A stretch of DNA of 64,000 nt from Hemibagrus wyckioides (taxonomy: Eukaryota; Chordata; Actinopteri; Siluriformes; Bagridae): the NCBI RefSeq assembly GCF_019097595.1, contig NC_080726.1:10018205-10082204 (forward strand), written 5' to 3'. The notes under the pieces are model-generated. The model did no database searches. It saw only the letters and a program-made list of their open reading frames with translations, and was not told the DNA's origin. Shown here in pieces: positions 46,277 to 55,720 of the stretch. Numbering within the stretch: position 1 is the stretch's first letter; the number at the start of each line of letters is the position of its first letter. The position numbers were made by a program, and so were the translations under genes.

Positions 46277-49200
46277 CAAATTTCCTAATAATGAAAATCA
46301 GAGCTGTGAGTTGCAGTCAGTGCTCACCCTTGCAGTTATTGTCCCCCTCCAGCAGGGGGCTCCAGGGCGGGTCTCCCTGACTGGCAAAATGCCTCATATG
46401 CAGGTAGCTGATGGTCAGACGGATGACCGAGGCCTTGTCAAGCTGGCTGGTGATGGCACCAGGAAGAGGCAACATTTTGGCCAGCTCAAAAAACTCAAAG
46501 TTTTCTTTACCACGACGAGAGCGAGCTGCATTGCGAGACTTCTCCTTCCGCAGGTTTTGTAAACTGAGAGGAGATTGGAGAGAGAGTGGAAGACAGGATA
46601 TGATTAGTTTGCGATTTCGGTGGGCAGAAGAATAAAATCATTCATTTGTTTTTTTGTTTTTTTTTTCAGACTAATGTTAAAACTCTTATAACAAATAATC
46701 CAGGGCATTTTCTATGATTTACCCGAGACTGAACAAACCTTAGTTGTGATGTTTACAGGCTTTAGATGCCGTTCAAGATTAAATTCAGATGGTTCAAATA
46801 TCATTATTCATCTCAGATTTAATGAATATTACAAGTAGACAAACAAACAAACAAACAAACAAACAAACTGATGCCTCAAGCCCATTAAAAAAAGTTCTTG
46901 TCAGACTTTCACCTATTATCTGGACTTTCCCAGCTAATGAGAAAACATGCTGGACTTTGCAGCTAGTAACATTCTTTAAATAGCATGGTGCAAGGAATTA
47001 TTGAGTTTTTGGAACTCTTACTCTCTACTAGGTTTTAAAGTGTGCGGAGAAATTTCCTACAATGTTTTTTGCAGCTATTTAGATCGGCTTGTCTAACCAA
47101 CATTCTGAGTACATTATGAAACAAACCATTAATGCAGCTGATGAGTTTTTAAGGAACAATGTAATAATAATTCTACAATATTACGTTACAATCTAACTTT
47201 CTCGGATCTTGTTAAATACCTCATTAAGAATTCGGATAATGTTCTCTTTCAGCTTACATTTTTCAGGATTGATTTAAAGGAAATGTAATCTCTTTTTCCA
47301 CATCACTAGAACACTAGATGTATATTTACAATTTACGTTTCCTAATGTATGTGAGCCTGTTGCTCGTAGAAATTCTTGGCTTTATTTCGAAATGACTCAA
47401 AGATCACTCAGTAGGTCAACGATAACAAGAAGAACAACAACAAAAACTCATGAAGGTGGTATCACACTTCTCCGCAGCTGTTGCAGCCTTTGTTTTGAGA
47501 GTGCTTTCAAATCACACCACTACAATTCCTCTATACTACAGCACTCAGGAGCAGGTCGAGGCTGAGAAAGCAGAGCTAACCTACGGTGGCAGCGAGGGAG
47601 CGATCAGCCTGTTCTCTGCCTGTTTCCATTAGCTGTGCCTGGTTCCAGGCAGGCACTAAACTGAGATCAGTCTAGTCAGTTAGGGCTTACTGATGTCACA
47701 CCAGGAAGCTGCAGAAAAGGCTGGTCTTGGATCAGTTCTAGGGGGTTAATTCTTTGAAAGAATACAGACATTGAGCTCTTTTCACAGCCTGCCTCCTGGG
47801 TAGCAAGCCTCAAGTCTTGATTGAGGGATCAATGGAGAAGAAGGAGCATCTGAGAGGTAGGCCAGGTAGCCTGTCACTCTGATTGGGTATCGACCTGCCC
47901 TCAGTGGGGCCTGAGTGGGGGGAATTATGTTGTCACGGCGACTCCACAATTTGTGTCTGTGCTGGAAGAAAGAGCCGACATGCCCCCCTCACACACACCC
48001 CATGTCTGTGACATTGATTCTCATTCTGGGGGGCTGTAGATATGTAACAGCAAAGAGAAAGGGGAGGAATTCGAAGAGAAAAGAAGTGTGTGTGCATGCG
48101 TGTGTCTCACAGTATGACTATAGAGAAGAAAGGAAAAATAAATGAGCCTTCAAAAAAGCTTCATTTGTAAATAGTGGCTAGGAGCTTAGCTACAGCATAT
48201 GTGTGATCTGTAAGGTGATTCAGGCAGGAAGAAATGATAGGTTAGATTTTGATGAAGTCGGGATTTGACTGGATTGTGAAAGGAAATTTATTCTTCCTCA
48301 CCTGTGAGCGGAGTGTCCAGATTTTACAGCATCGTGTAACAAAGGACGGGTAAAAAGCACATTAACGTATGGTATCTGATAATTACATACAGGACAAAGG
48401 CCTTTCTGGTGTTCTTTCTTTTAGAGTTTAATACTACATTGCCCTAAATCGATATGAACTGCTGTGTCTGCTGATGCCACATTGCTGCAGAAAGCTGATT
48501 GGTTGATTAATTTTCTATAACAGCAGCTCTTACAAGTCGACGCTGCACGGTTTATATTAATGCACTTGTTTCTAATGTGTTATAATTTCTACAGTAACAA
48601 GATACACTATTACTTGCTTGGCAATTTGTTCATAGAAGACGTTTATTTAGTGTTTTTGTAAGGTGACTAACTTTATAAAGCAATAAAAATGTATGACCTG
48701 TCATTTTTTAAGTAAATACATTTTCAGCATTGGCAAATTGCTGCTGTATAAGAGGAATAAAACACTCCAGGATGTCAAGTCAAGTCAAAAGTCAAAGAAG
48801 TTTTTATTGTCATTTCGACTACATATAGCTGATGCAGTACATAGTGAATAAAACAACGATCCTCTTGGACCCCGGTGCTACACAGACGCAGAGCTACATA
48901 AGACAACGCAGAACTAAGGACTAAAATTTATCTATTTGCATAAGGTGTGTTGTTATTGGAAAATTTCATTGACACACCAGCCTGTCATTGATTACTATCC
49001 TACACCAATTTTATTCCTTATATAAATTGCACATGAGGAATAATCCTCTCAGAAGCGATTTGAGATCCGAGCAGTGTCGATAGGAATTGTTTTCAAAGGC
49101 TTATATTATTTTATTATAACTTCACGCCAAACATACAGTAGACAATGTATAGAGGTTTACACGTCATTACATTCTGAAGGATGAAAATGTCAATATGTAG

Positions 49201-50397
49201 TTTTTCCTGAGACTCATGCTGATCAATTCTGCATGTTAGCTCGAATCCAAGAACTAACAAGGGAACAAAAATATGTCGTGTTGTCCTTAAGTAAAGTGCA
49301 TAACTGTGTGTGAGTAAGAATATGTGTCTATTAATCTGCACATGAGTCTCTTGAATCTTCTCTCTGTTTACTAATAACAGTTGTGCTGTGTTCTCTCACT
49401 GCCTGTAAAACAGACGTGTTGTGTGTGAAAGAGCCCTTTAAAACATCTCGTTATTACACCAGAACGTCTCTGGAGAGGCACGATCAATACGGCACCATCG
49501 ATTACGCTGAGTTTTATATCCACCTACAGACGAGGCGACGTTAATAATTCCACTGAAATTTCTTTAATGTCTCACAAATGGAACGAAGCGCGGTCCGTCA
49601 CGTACTGAGGGAAGTTTATCCCTGCACGTGCACTATATCTTAGTGTATTTCAGCCTGACTGTGTTGTGTTATTAGGTGTGTGGGTCTGAAAGTAACTTAC
49701 CCCTGAGGATTGGCAGCAAAACCTGATTATTAATTTATGTGCATTTTGTGCTGAAATTTAGTTTTGTTTTGATTTTTTGATTGTTTGGAGCATTTATTTT
49801 TCGGACATTCCTTGCTGTCCAGTTTTGATGAGGTGCGATTTTGTTTTATTCACCTTCTTATTAATATAATTGGACTGATTAAAATTCAGGCTTCTAAATT
49901 CATTACAATTCACATGACACAGTGTTCACAAAAAGTTATAAAGTGACAAAGACTAAAGTTAGAGTTTGTAATCCGGTGAGATTCCCCGTGCTAGTTCATT
50001 TTATAGTTTCATATGTTTTTGTGATAACAGGTTTATTTAGGAGAATATTTTTGGAACATCTCCTCCTTTAACCAATTTAGTCTTTACTTTTGTTAAGTAA
50101 AGACTAAAGTAAAATTAAGTAAATACTCTCTAACTTTTGTTCTCAATTCTTTGAAGGATCATTTTTAGGACAAGCTGTAATGTAATTTGTGTGAATGTAA
50201 ACTGTAATAGTGAGCAGAAATGACACAGATATATGTATATAAATACATATTCATGGTTTCTACACATGCATGATTATTGAAATGTATAACACGCAGTCTC
50301 ACCAGGGCAGGGTGGGCGGCTTGGCGAGGAGTCCTTGCAGGAAGTCCCACTCCACACTAACACACTTTCCCTCGCTGACGAACGGCATGGCCGCCAT
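23847..50397 (-). CDS. npas1: npas1, neuronal PAS domain protein 1 (complete, 11 coding exons, 766 aa)
   Basis: Eleven coding exons on the - strand join in phase to 2,301 nt. The product is a class I bHLH-PAS transcription factor that pairs with ARNT-type partners on E-box-like DNA, acts largely as a repressor in mammals, and marks inhibitory neurons. Layout: N-terminal [17 protein letters not shown]; bHLH about 36-90 ([35 protein letters not shown]); PAS-A about 124-195 ([36 protein letters not shown]); PAS-B about 290-400 ([36 protein letters not shown]); then a long C-terminal region with a basic NRRKRP, an acidic stretch (522-538) and a conserved TIRYAPPEL near the end. NPAS3 shares the PAS domains, but the VPWDFL-like N-terminus, the TIRY..AEL...YPHLQR-like end and the adjacent tmem160 favour npas1. 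It is longer than human NPAS1 (590 aa), mainly in the last exon. No frameshift or missing key residue was seen. Confidence 0.95.
24867..25510. repeat. AT-rich palindromic microsatellite cluster in npas1 intron 10
   Basis: It holds (TA)n at 24877-24889 and a near-perfect inverted repeat (25277-25379) whose arms 'acacaaatatactgctcaa...' and 'ttgagcaatatatttgtgtt' flank ATA/ATT repeats. An (ATA)n that turns into (TAT)n follows at 25379-25446, itself able to fold back, and then (AAAT/AAAC)n at 25458-25496. Confidence 0.85.
25696..25808 (-). CDS. npas1: npas1 coding exon 10
   Basis: Acceptor ctcgctcag, donor GGCACACG|gtatgg. The 113 nt encode [20 protein letters not shown] then [16 protein letters not shown], the region just after PAS-B (compare MDIAQLP in NPAS3). 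Phases 2 in, 1 out. Confidence 0.92.
26140..26290 (-). promoter_or_regulatory. candidate conserved non-coding element, npas1 intron 9
   Basis: A dense set of homeodomain-type cores within 150 bp: ttaattag, ataattac, ttaattaac, gtaattat, caattatcattgtaatt. Base composition is more balanced than in nearby intron sequence, and no microsatellite is present. Looks like a developmental enhancer; inference only. Confidence 0.3.
26534..26681 (-). CDS. npas1: npas1 coding exon 9 (PAS-B C-terminal part)
   Basis: Acceptor gtgtttcatcag, donor ATACTCAG|gtcagc. It encodes [36 protein letters not shown] and [11 protein letters not shown], the final strands of PAS-B/PAC. Phases 1 in, 2 out. Confidence 0.94.
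27139..27245 (-). CDS. npas1: npas1 coding exon 8 (PAS-B)
   Basis: Acceptor gtttaatgcag, donor GAAGACC|gtgagc. It encodes [20 protein letters not shown] and [15 protein letters not shown]. It lies in the middle of PAS-B. Phases 2 in, 1 out. Confidence 0.94.
27330..27815 (+). mobile_element. Tc1-like transposase relic in npas1 intron 7
   Basis: Remnant reading opposite to npas1: 'ttccaggatgaccctgcccc', 'tgctatgggcttcacagtca', 'tctcaagccgactgaactct' (from the SPDLNPIE motif) and 'gtggtagcccaacaccttac' near the end. It corresponds to the C-terminal half of a Tc1-like transposase with many substitutions, and no open frame survives. Confidence 0.7.
28846..29042 (-). CDS. npas1: npas1 coding exon 7 (start of PAS-B)
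   Basis: Acceptor cttcctgtcag, donor GAGAACAG|gtaatg. It encodes [17 protein letters not shown], then [20 protein letters not shown] and [18 protein letters not shown]. The VIH(V/I)TGR start is shared by NPAS1 and NPAS3. Phases 0 in, 2 out. Confidence 0.95.
29568..29680 (-). CDS. npas1: npas1 coding exon 6 (linker between PAS-A and PAS-B)
   Basis: Acceptor ttctcccacag, donor GGTTATAAG|gtgagt. It encodes [20 protein letters not shown] and [18 protein letters not shown], the last part being nearly invariant in the NPAS1/NPAS3 family. Phases 1 in, 0 out. Confidence 0.95.
29797..29971 (-). CDS. npas1: npas1 coding exon 5 (end of PAS-A)
   Basis: Acceptor gtgtttttag, donor CTGAACCAG|gtaacc. It encodes [30 protein letters not shown] and a Ser-rich linker ([18 protein letters not shown]), as in the mammalian paralogues. 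Intron 5 is only 116 bp, the shortest in the gene. Phases 0 in, 1 out. Confidence 0.95.
30018..30422 (+). mobile_element. Tc1-like deletion derivative, copy 4 (decayed)
   Basis: A 405-bp degenerate relative of the element at 9398, in npas1 intron 4 and opposite to the gene. Ends TACACTGATCAGCCATAACA...TGGCTGATCAGTGTA; inside are 'gtgggatatattaggcagta' and 'gggtcagaactgttttggca'. The HTH frame is no longer readable, so it is the oldest of the four copies. Confidence 0.8.
31180..32330. other. purine-rich stretch within npas1 intron 4
   Basis: The plus strand is G/A-rich from about 31375 to 32000 (many gagagag and ggagaag words), with an A run at 31207-31221. It is followed by a less biased block (32040-32330) that may be conserved. 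The coding-like frames on the opposite strand are low-complexity and unsupported. Confidence 0.4.
33077..33290. repeat. segment of npas1 intron 4 that recurs at 62317-62524
   Basis: The 214 bp next to the exon 4 donor (GAGA tract, 'agacaaggatattccttaagg', 'agaactcacagggctaagtg', GT tract) has a near match in the same plus-strand orientation 29 kb away. The copy here is in place as the start of intron 4. Confidence 0.85.
33291..33380 (-). CDS. npas1: npas1 coding exon 4 (PAS-A core)
   Basis: Acceptor cttttcgttctgcag, donor CTCTCACAG|gttaga. Exactly 30 codons: [19 protein letters not shown] then [11 protein letters not shown], nearly identical to mammalian NPAS1/NPAS3. Phase 0 at both ends, so skipping would keep the frame but remove the PAS-A core. 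Confidence 0.96.
33590..33960 (-). promoter_or_regulatory. candidate enhancer, npas1 intron 3
   Basis: A block of mixed composition containing a perfect octamer ATGCAAAT (33862-33869), the related ttatgcat (33839-33846), several AATTA/ATTA cores and ggcggcgactcttgaagtggcgg. The octamer and ATTA grouping is typical of POU/homeodomain-bound neural enhancers. Inferred only; conservation was not tested. Confidence 0.35.
34412..34511 (+). repeat. 3' tail of a fish non-LTR retrotransposon
   Basis: 'gtgaccctagggtgtacacc', 'taataggctccagcagatcc' and 'gtgaccctaattagg' lead to the short repeat tail atggatggatgg. This is a widespread fish LINE 3' end by memory; the family is not resolved. Confidence 0.6.
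34909..34976 (-). CDS. npas1: npas1 coding exon 3
   Basis: Acceptor gctgtgtag, donor CTATTACAG|gtaaac. The 68 nt encode [20 protein letters not shown] and LLQ, the approach to PAS-A (EVFEQHLGGHILQ in mammals). Phases 1 in, 0 out. Confidence 0.93.
37550..37880 (-). promoter_or_regulatory. candidate conserved non-coding block with CCA run
   Basis: 'gaatcgcaggctgatcccct', 'gaggtgctcattatgcccta' and 'gtgcaattaacgtccctta' have balanced composition and several ATTA-type cores. They are interrupted by a (CCA)n run (37612-37634) and a GA-rich stretch. Evidence is composition only. Confidence 0.22.
38241..38702 (+). mobile_element. Tc1-derived MITE-like relic in npas1 intron 2
   Basis: It begins 'ctatactataaggacagatg', contains 'attgccacaaagttggaagc' and transposase C-terminal remnants ('agagccctgacctcaaccct' from SPDLNP, 'ccaaaatctagtgaaaagcc'), and ends 'tttttggccatatagcgta'. 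From memory this is a common catfish and fish Tc1 derivative whose termini read TATATGGCCAAAAG. Opposite to npas1; no intact frame. Confidence 0.75.
38995..39100 (-). repeat. SINE-like relic
   Basis: On the - strand a B-box-like 'gtgagttcaaatcc' and 'attaaggatctgattgaaag' recall the tRNA-derived SINE at 5335. It is heavily decayed and may be only a SINE head. Confidence 0.4.
40375..40465. repeat. (CTAT)n microsatellite
   Basis: About 22 CTAT units in npas1 intron 2; the Tyr-Leu-Ser-Ile frame through it is an artefact. Confidence 0.95.
40860..41035 (-). promoter_or_regulatory. candidate conserved non-coding element
   Basis: 'ctaccggggctatgctgcac', 'attcctgcagtggaattaca' and 'catcacgctcagtcccctc' form a block with balanced composition among AT-rich and simple-repeat DNA. 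It has no splice-flanked frame. The GGAATTCC-like inverted 'cattcctgcagtggaat' is noted. Speculative. Confidence 0.22.
41350..41885 (+). mobile_element. Tc1-like transposase relic in npas1 intron 2
   Basis: It starts 'aactttaataggaacacctg', then 'gtgattttgaccgtggcatg', 'taactgctgatctcctgggc', 'aagcatctcagaatgcattg' and 'ctgaggttacagtgggcaca', in the order of a common fish Tc1-like gene. It covers the N-terminal and central region; frames are broken by stops and indels and the 3' part is lost. Confidence 0.75.
42960..43060 (-). promoter_or_regulatory. candidate regulatory block with octamer, npas1 intron 2
   Basis: ATGCAAAT at 43018-43025, preceded by 'gggttattacatcataaaag' (a CRE/ATF-like tacatca and TTAT cores) and followed by 'ccatgtaatgcaggttt'. 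Same octamer as in the intron 3 candidate. Inference only. Confidence 0.28.
44400..44860 (-). promoter_or_regulatory. candidate neural enhancer with inverted SOX-type sites
   Basis: Balanced sequence with taattatg, gtaattac and gctaattgg cores, then ATTGTTCA (44798-44805) and its inverse TGAACAAT (44841-44848), 35 bp apart. The ATTGTT core suits SOX proteins. Function is inferred from motifs only. Confidence 0.3.
46206..46273. repeat. (TA)n microsatellite next to the bHLH exon donor
   Basis: 34 perfect TA units, 55 bp past the donor of npas1 exon 2 in intron 2; self-complementary. Confidence 0.95.
46328..46563 (-). CDS. npas1: npas1 coding exon 2 (bHLH)
   Basis: Acceptor ctcctctcag, donor AACTGCAAGG|gtgagc. 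It encodes [20 protein letters not shown], then [18 protein letters not shown] and [18 protein letters not shown], the complete basic region, helix 1, loop and helix 2, followed by FASQGDPPW. Basic-region residues ([10 protein letters not shown]) match NPAS1 exactly by memory. Phases 2 in, 1 out. Confidence 0.96.
46838..46867. repeat. (ACAA)n microsatellite
   Basis: About seven ACAA units in npas1 intron 1. Confidence 0.9.
48785..48940 (+). repeat. dispersed repeat with 'ttttattgtcattt' motif
   Basis: 'caagtcaaaagtcaaagaag', 'ttttattgtcatttcgacta', 'gctgatgcagtacatagtga' and 'cgcagaactaaggac' resemble a retroelement-type repeat common in fishes. Related to the fragment at 12060. Class unresolved. 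Confidence 0.5.
49420..49600 (-). promoter_or_regulatory. candidate conserved non-coding element, npas1 intron 1
   Basis: CpG-containing balanced block ('ctctggagaggcacgatcaa', 'accatcgattacgctgagtt', 'gacgaggcgacgttaataat') among AT-rich intron DNA, with ATTA and ATCGAT cores. It has no coding frame with splice signals. Confidence 0.25.
50076..50108. repeat. perfect 14-bp inverted repeat, 5-nt loop
   Basis: TTTAGTCTTTACTT-ttgtt-AAGTAAAGACTAAA in npas1 intron 1, 195 bp past the exon 1 donor. Possibly the core of a small palindromic repeat. Confidence 0.7.
50303..50397 (-). CDS. npas1: npas1 coding exon 1 (start)
   Basis: ATG at 50397-50395 in CAGGATGGCGG, with an in-frame TAG at 50406-50404, so the frame cannot extend upstream. 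A second ATG three codons on (MAAM) is an alternative. It encodes [20 protein letters not shown] then [11 protein letters not shown]; donor CCCTG|gtgaga. KCV and the (V)xWDFLxGL block match mammalian NPAS1. Confidence 0.93.
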
Positions 50398-50478
50398 CCT
50401 GTACTACGCACGCCGCCGCCTCTAATGCAGGCTGCGATCGGCCGAGGCTATGTCAGACCCAGATCTCCCGCAGAGGGG
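50398..50478 (-). other. npas1: npas1 5' UTR part of the first coding exon
   Basis: A polypyrimidine acceptor 'tatctcctcgtctcttcag' ends at 50479, followed by 81 nt of GC-rich leader up to the ATG. This suggests at least one further non-coding exon to the right. Confidence 0.5.
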
Positions 50479-52309
50479 CTGAAGAGACGAGGAGATAGAA
50501 GACAAGAGGGATGAAGAGAGAGGTTAGCAGATCAAGTCACAACCCTCATGTTTTGTTGATTAGTTCAAAATGGCAATTTGTCCTAAACAATCTCTTCTGT
50601 AGAAATACAACTGCAAAATATATACAAAAAAATTTATTTATATTACTTTATATAATATATATTTTACCTGTTATTTGGAATACAAACAATATTTAAAGAA
50701 TCAGACAAACAAAACACCTTAACATGGTTTACATGATGTGTGAAAGACCTTTTTCTCAAAATGATCTCAACATAATGTCTGTAATATAGATATGAATTAT
50801 TGAAAATGACAGCAACCCTCAAATGATCACACTGAATGATGCAAATACACCCATACATACTCATCTGGTCCAGTGTCCAGAGTTTCTATTGCCATTTCAG
50901 TGGAATCCCCAGTGCTTGGCTAGTCTGTATGACATTTAAAGGGCTGGCTTGCCCTCCAGCAGCCTGGTGTCACCCCCACCAGTGTTCGCTACCCTCTGGC
51001 CAGCCCTGGGTGCCACTCAGCACTATCGTTGATCTAAACCACTCTGGCATAAAGCCCTGGACTTACATCACCTCTCTGACCTTACCTGGCACACGCATAG
51101 ACACACACCGACATCCGTGTGACCTCTGGTGTGAGTCGATGAAATCTATGACCTGACATTCAACCCAGCTAAACCTGCATTAGCAGCTGCTTAACGTTGG
51201 ACTATCCGCTTCATCGTGACTGAGGAAAGCTTAGGGACTAAATAAGAACATATACATGATGTGGTTTGAAATGATGTGGTTAATGATGTCAGCAGACCTG
51301 AGAACAGCTTATACACTGCTTCCGATAGAGAACTGACCAGAGGTTTTCACAGGAGAGTTGCTTGGGGACCACTGAATCGTTGTGGATGAGAAATTCTTGC
51401 CCCTGATTGAGGCTGCATGTGAGACCAAAATGCAATCTGAAGAAATATCTATCAGACAGAAATATATTTTCGGATTTAAATCCTGCATTTACTTTATGGA
51501 GCACAAAAAATTATTAGACAAAACAAGTTAAAAACAAAACAAAACTTTGTTTCAATGAGAAAGAATATACATGAGGGTGGACGGACAATCTGCCAGATGT
51601 TATAAGTTAAATAGAATCAGTGTGTGTTATTTAATGACCTTTGTGAATGCCATTTTGCTAACTAGCTAAAATATATTTAAAGGCCTTATTTTTCTTACTA
51701 GCTAGAAAGTTCTTTTGAAAATATGAAAGAAAGAACATTCCATACTTTGACAAAAAACAAACATGGAAACTAAAGGGGGAATAAGCGTGGCTTAGCTACA
51801 AACAAGAGGACTGACCATGCTAGCTGTTGCTAGTAAGATACCATTCTAGTTCATTTTAGTGGCTCGCTAGCATCATATCTTCAAGCAACTTTCTACACAT
51901 GTAACTGTGAGTAGAATAGAACTGTGTGTAACTGTCCTTTGTGTGTTAAACACTCTCAGGGCTCTTATTTAAATTTTTAAGGTACGTAGTTAGCTAATTT
52001 GCGAATAATTGCTGAGATAATTATATTACGATGAGTGAATATTTAATGAGGCAGCTTGAGCTTGTGTCATAAGTGAAGAAAGTGTCTTTTGACACAAATG
52101 AACAAACATATTTTAGAGTGTAGGCCAACCCCATGTAATTTATAGCTAGTCGATGATAGACCATTATCTATTTACTAGCCAAATCTGAGTGTTCTTCACT
52201 GAAAGTCACTGAAACTACAAAGACATACACTGTGAAAATACCAGCTATGACATCTCTCTTCTGTGAATGTTCATAGGATCAAAGTAAGATAAGCTACACT
52301 CCTAAATGC

Positions 52310-52340
<31 letters not shown>

Positions 52341-55300
52341 ATGTTATCAACCCTATCAAAGTCCTCTCTGGTATTTAGTCTATCTCTTCCTCCATCTAAT
52401 CATCAGAATCTTTCTCTCCACCCTCACTAACTCTTTAGACGTAGCGGAGTGCCGTCCACCATAATCATTTAATTAACTTTATAACCCGTAGCTGTTTGTG
52501 ACATTATGCATGTTCTTTAAAAATGGACGCACCCAAAGACCTACCCATGAGCAAAGAGTGAAGCAGCTCGTCACCTAAGATAAGACAAATTCGATGTCAA
52601 AAGTGTCACTTCTGTACTAGCAATATAAACAAGTGTTTAGATGTGATTCTGATTCAGCAGCCGGCTTACAAAATACAAGTGCAAAATTTTGTGCACCCTT
52701 AGAACAACATGAATTTCTACCAATCAAACATAATGAGAGCTAATTTTTGCAGAGTCAGAGCCTGTAAATCAGTCTGGAGATGGTTAATATTAAGGTTTTA
52801 ATATAAATTGTCTATTACAGAATAAGTATGCCTATGCTATACCGGTCTTCCTTCTTTAAATCATGAAAAGGCAAATTATCTTTTAAAACATTTTTTTCCC
52901 AGTTGATTATGTCTTATGTTTGTGTATTGCTATGTAGCAGCACTTTTCTTCTTCTTCTTCTTCTGCTTTTCTTTTTGTGGATAAATGACAAAGGTACATT
53001 TGCCTTTTTTTCCCACTCAAAAACAAGAAGGATATAAACCTTTGCACTCAGTTGTACCCTTTTTTATTCCACTCTGTGGGATGAGAAAATATTTACACAG
53101 CCGATGATTTAACTTAAATATAATCCTGACAAGTTGTGATAAAACCATTCTGTACCATTGCGTAAAATAATTTTTTTTTTAAATGTGTATGATTTACATT
53201 GTCTGTGAAGATTCTCTGTCATCTGGAAGTTGTGTCCATGTCAACTGGACTTGTTTTTAGTTAGATTGAAACGTTTTCCTACTCACCTGAGCAGCTTCTT
53301 CAGTCTATGATTTACATTGCAGTTTTTTTCTTGCTTTACCACTTGATATATAATTTTTTTTTTTTAAAAATCTATCATTTTGTCCATCATGCAAATGTCT
53401 AGGGTTGATTTCTGGGTATTCAGAAACATTATATAATTGTTACTATTGATATTTTTAAATATTAATAATTATTATAATAATGATAATAATAATAAAAACA
53501 TTTATACATGACTAAAGTTGATGTGCACCAATGTGATCCAGATTATCATCTAAGGCTGTAAGACTGTACATTTTATATATATAAATTTATACCAAGGTAT
53601 TTTTGTGCTATTCTTTTGAGATTTGTCCAATAAAGTGTAAAGCTGTTCTTTTTTCTTTTTTTTTTTGAAGACTAACAAAGTCCACTGTGCCTTAAACTCT
53701 TGGCCCTGAGAGAAGTAATGGCAGGTTCTGGTGGCTGGTGGGTTTGCACTGTGGCTGGAACACAGAAGCACGCTGGGGACGGGGCAACGGTTGGGGATGA
53801 GGCCAGGGTTTATGTTTGGCAGAGCTTGGGCTGTTTGTTTTCAGAAGGGATCATTAATTAGGGCCTCCAGCTGTCAGAGCTTCGTTAGCATGCTCCGCCC
53901 CACCCCTCAGAGAGGCCAAACAAGGAAATGAACACATTAAAGCCACTTTGCACGCACACAATGCAGCTATCCAGCTTCAAACACACACACACACACACAA
54001 ATCCCAGTGTTATTCACCCCATATTTACATGCCAGATGTTACGTTGCCATTCTGTTTTTAAATGTCACACACACACTTGTATGGAGATGACCACCAGATT
54101 TCTAGTCAGCTGTGGAAACTTTTTTTTTTTTTTCAGGACCTTGACCTTCAGGTGGTCATTTCACCACTAAAAGCTGATTGAGTACAGGCAGATCACGTGG
54201 AGTAAGGCACTTGTTAAATGTTTCTCAGTAACCTCACTCGCTACTCTATATACACTTTACGGAAAACTTAAAGTCATCGAAAGAATGTAATGAACATCGG
54301 AGCTTACGCTAAATTGTAATAAAACACTTCTTGATCTTCTACTGCTGTTGTTCACAGCGCACTATGGCGCAAAGTTAAGCTCATGACCCACTGTGACTGG
54401 TCATTAAAAACATTTTGCAGCCACTCAGCAGGTATACTTGCCAACGCCTGAATGGTCTCCATGTTTTTTTTTTGTTTTTTTTTTAATTTTATATTTGTTT
54501 TAGTTTACTGTCCACTAATCACTAATTATGGTTTTCCCATCTGTTTCCATTCACTCCACTGCCCCTAACAAAACATTACCCTGTTTGACGCTTCATACTC
54601 ATGCCACCTATCACTTTCCCTCATCATTTTCTTGTGTGCTGTCTGTTCTGTCACTATTTAACTGGACGTTTTACACCAACATTATGTTTTCCAAATTTCT
54701 TCTAGCTAGATTTCCATGCTGTGAAAACAGATAAACAGAAGACAGAACAGAAACCACAATTTTCTTATCCAGCTATGCGATAAGGGTGACTGGAGGAAGT
54801 ACGGTCAGACTGTGAGAAGAGAAAAGCATATCAGAAATGGAACAGAAATTTAGTATAAATTTAGTATATCTGATGATCCATGGTAATACTGTATAGTTTA
54901 TATATCTGTTGGATATGCTTGCAATAATGTAAATAACCCTGTCGCATTAAGATATATGGATCTATATATATATATATAAGATATACTCATTACCAATCAA
55001 AGGTAAGTACATGCCAGATTAATCACCTTCAACACATTTTTCATAAAGGTGTATGGTTAAAAAATTGTATTTAAGTAGATAAAAAAATTCTACAAAAAAA
55101 AGTAGTTGTCATATAGAGCCTAGGAGCAGGGAACTTTAAGTAAAGCCTAAAGTTGCCAAGATCCGTCACAAATATTTAATTACAAATATTTTCAAATGAT
55201 TTATGCATAATTGCATATTTACTAAATAGTAGTAAATAGTTGAAAAAGAGAACCGCTATATGGTCAGGTATATCCACACGCAGTTATTATTATATTATTA

Positions 55301-55479
55301 TTATTATTATTATATTATATAGTAGATATTCCAAAAAAAAATTTCTCCTCATCTAAATTACATTCAGAATTCAGGTGAAGTCTCATATTTTCTGACTACT
55401 GATCAGTCAGCACTGTCCATCTTGCTCCCTCTCTCTCTTTTTTTAAGTAGTCTGTCCTCTTGTCTTTCTGAGCAAACGC

Positions 55480-55720
55480 CTATGTTTTTTCATGCCCGAC
55501 CTTGGCGGTTCGCAATCATTCCCCCCTCCAAGGTTCCCCTCATCTCTCCAGGGCTGGAGCTCACGGCTTTGCTTTTCCTACACCATTAATTATCTAATGG
55601 AATCAATACACAGTTTGATTAGATCAAAATGACCCTGCCCCGCCCCTGACCAGCTGCAGATATGATGAGGGTGAAGCAATGGACAGCGAGTGAGACCAAT
55701 CAGCATGTCGAGCTCCTGAT
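55480..55720 (-). promoter_or_regulatory. candidate enhancer upstream of npas1
   Basis: A balanced block with CCATTAattatcTAATGG (55583-55600), a palindromic pair of homeodomain cores, then 'ggaatcaatacacagtttga', 'ttagatcaaaatgaccc' and 'gaccaatcagcatg' (inverted CCAAT). Sharp contrast with flanking AT-rich DNA. Inference. Confidence 0.33.

Larger units (their letters stand above)
34977..46327 (-). other. npas1: npas1 intron 2 (11.35 kb)
   Basis: The largest intron, between the bHLH exon and exon 3. It holds two Tc1 relics (38241, 41350), a SINE relic (38995-39100), a possible MITE-like AAGTA-rich stretch (35190-35310) and several microsatellites. Several 150-450-bp blocks of balanced composition with homeodomain, octamer or SOX-like sites (37550-37880, 40860-41035, 42960-43060, 44400-44860) are candidate enhancers. 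No additional coding exon was found. Confidence 0.6.
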
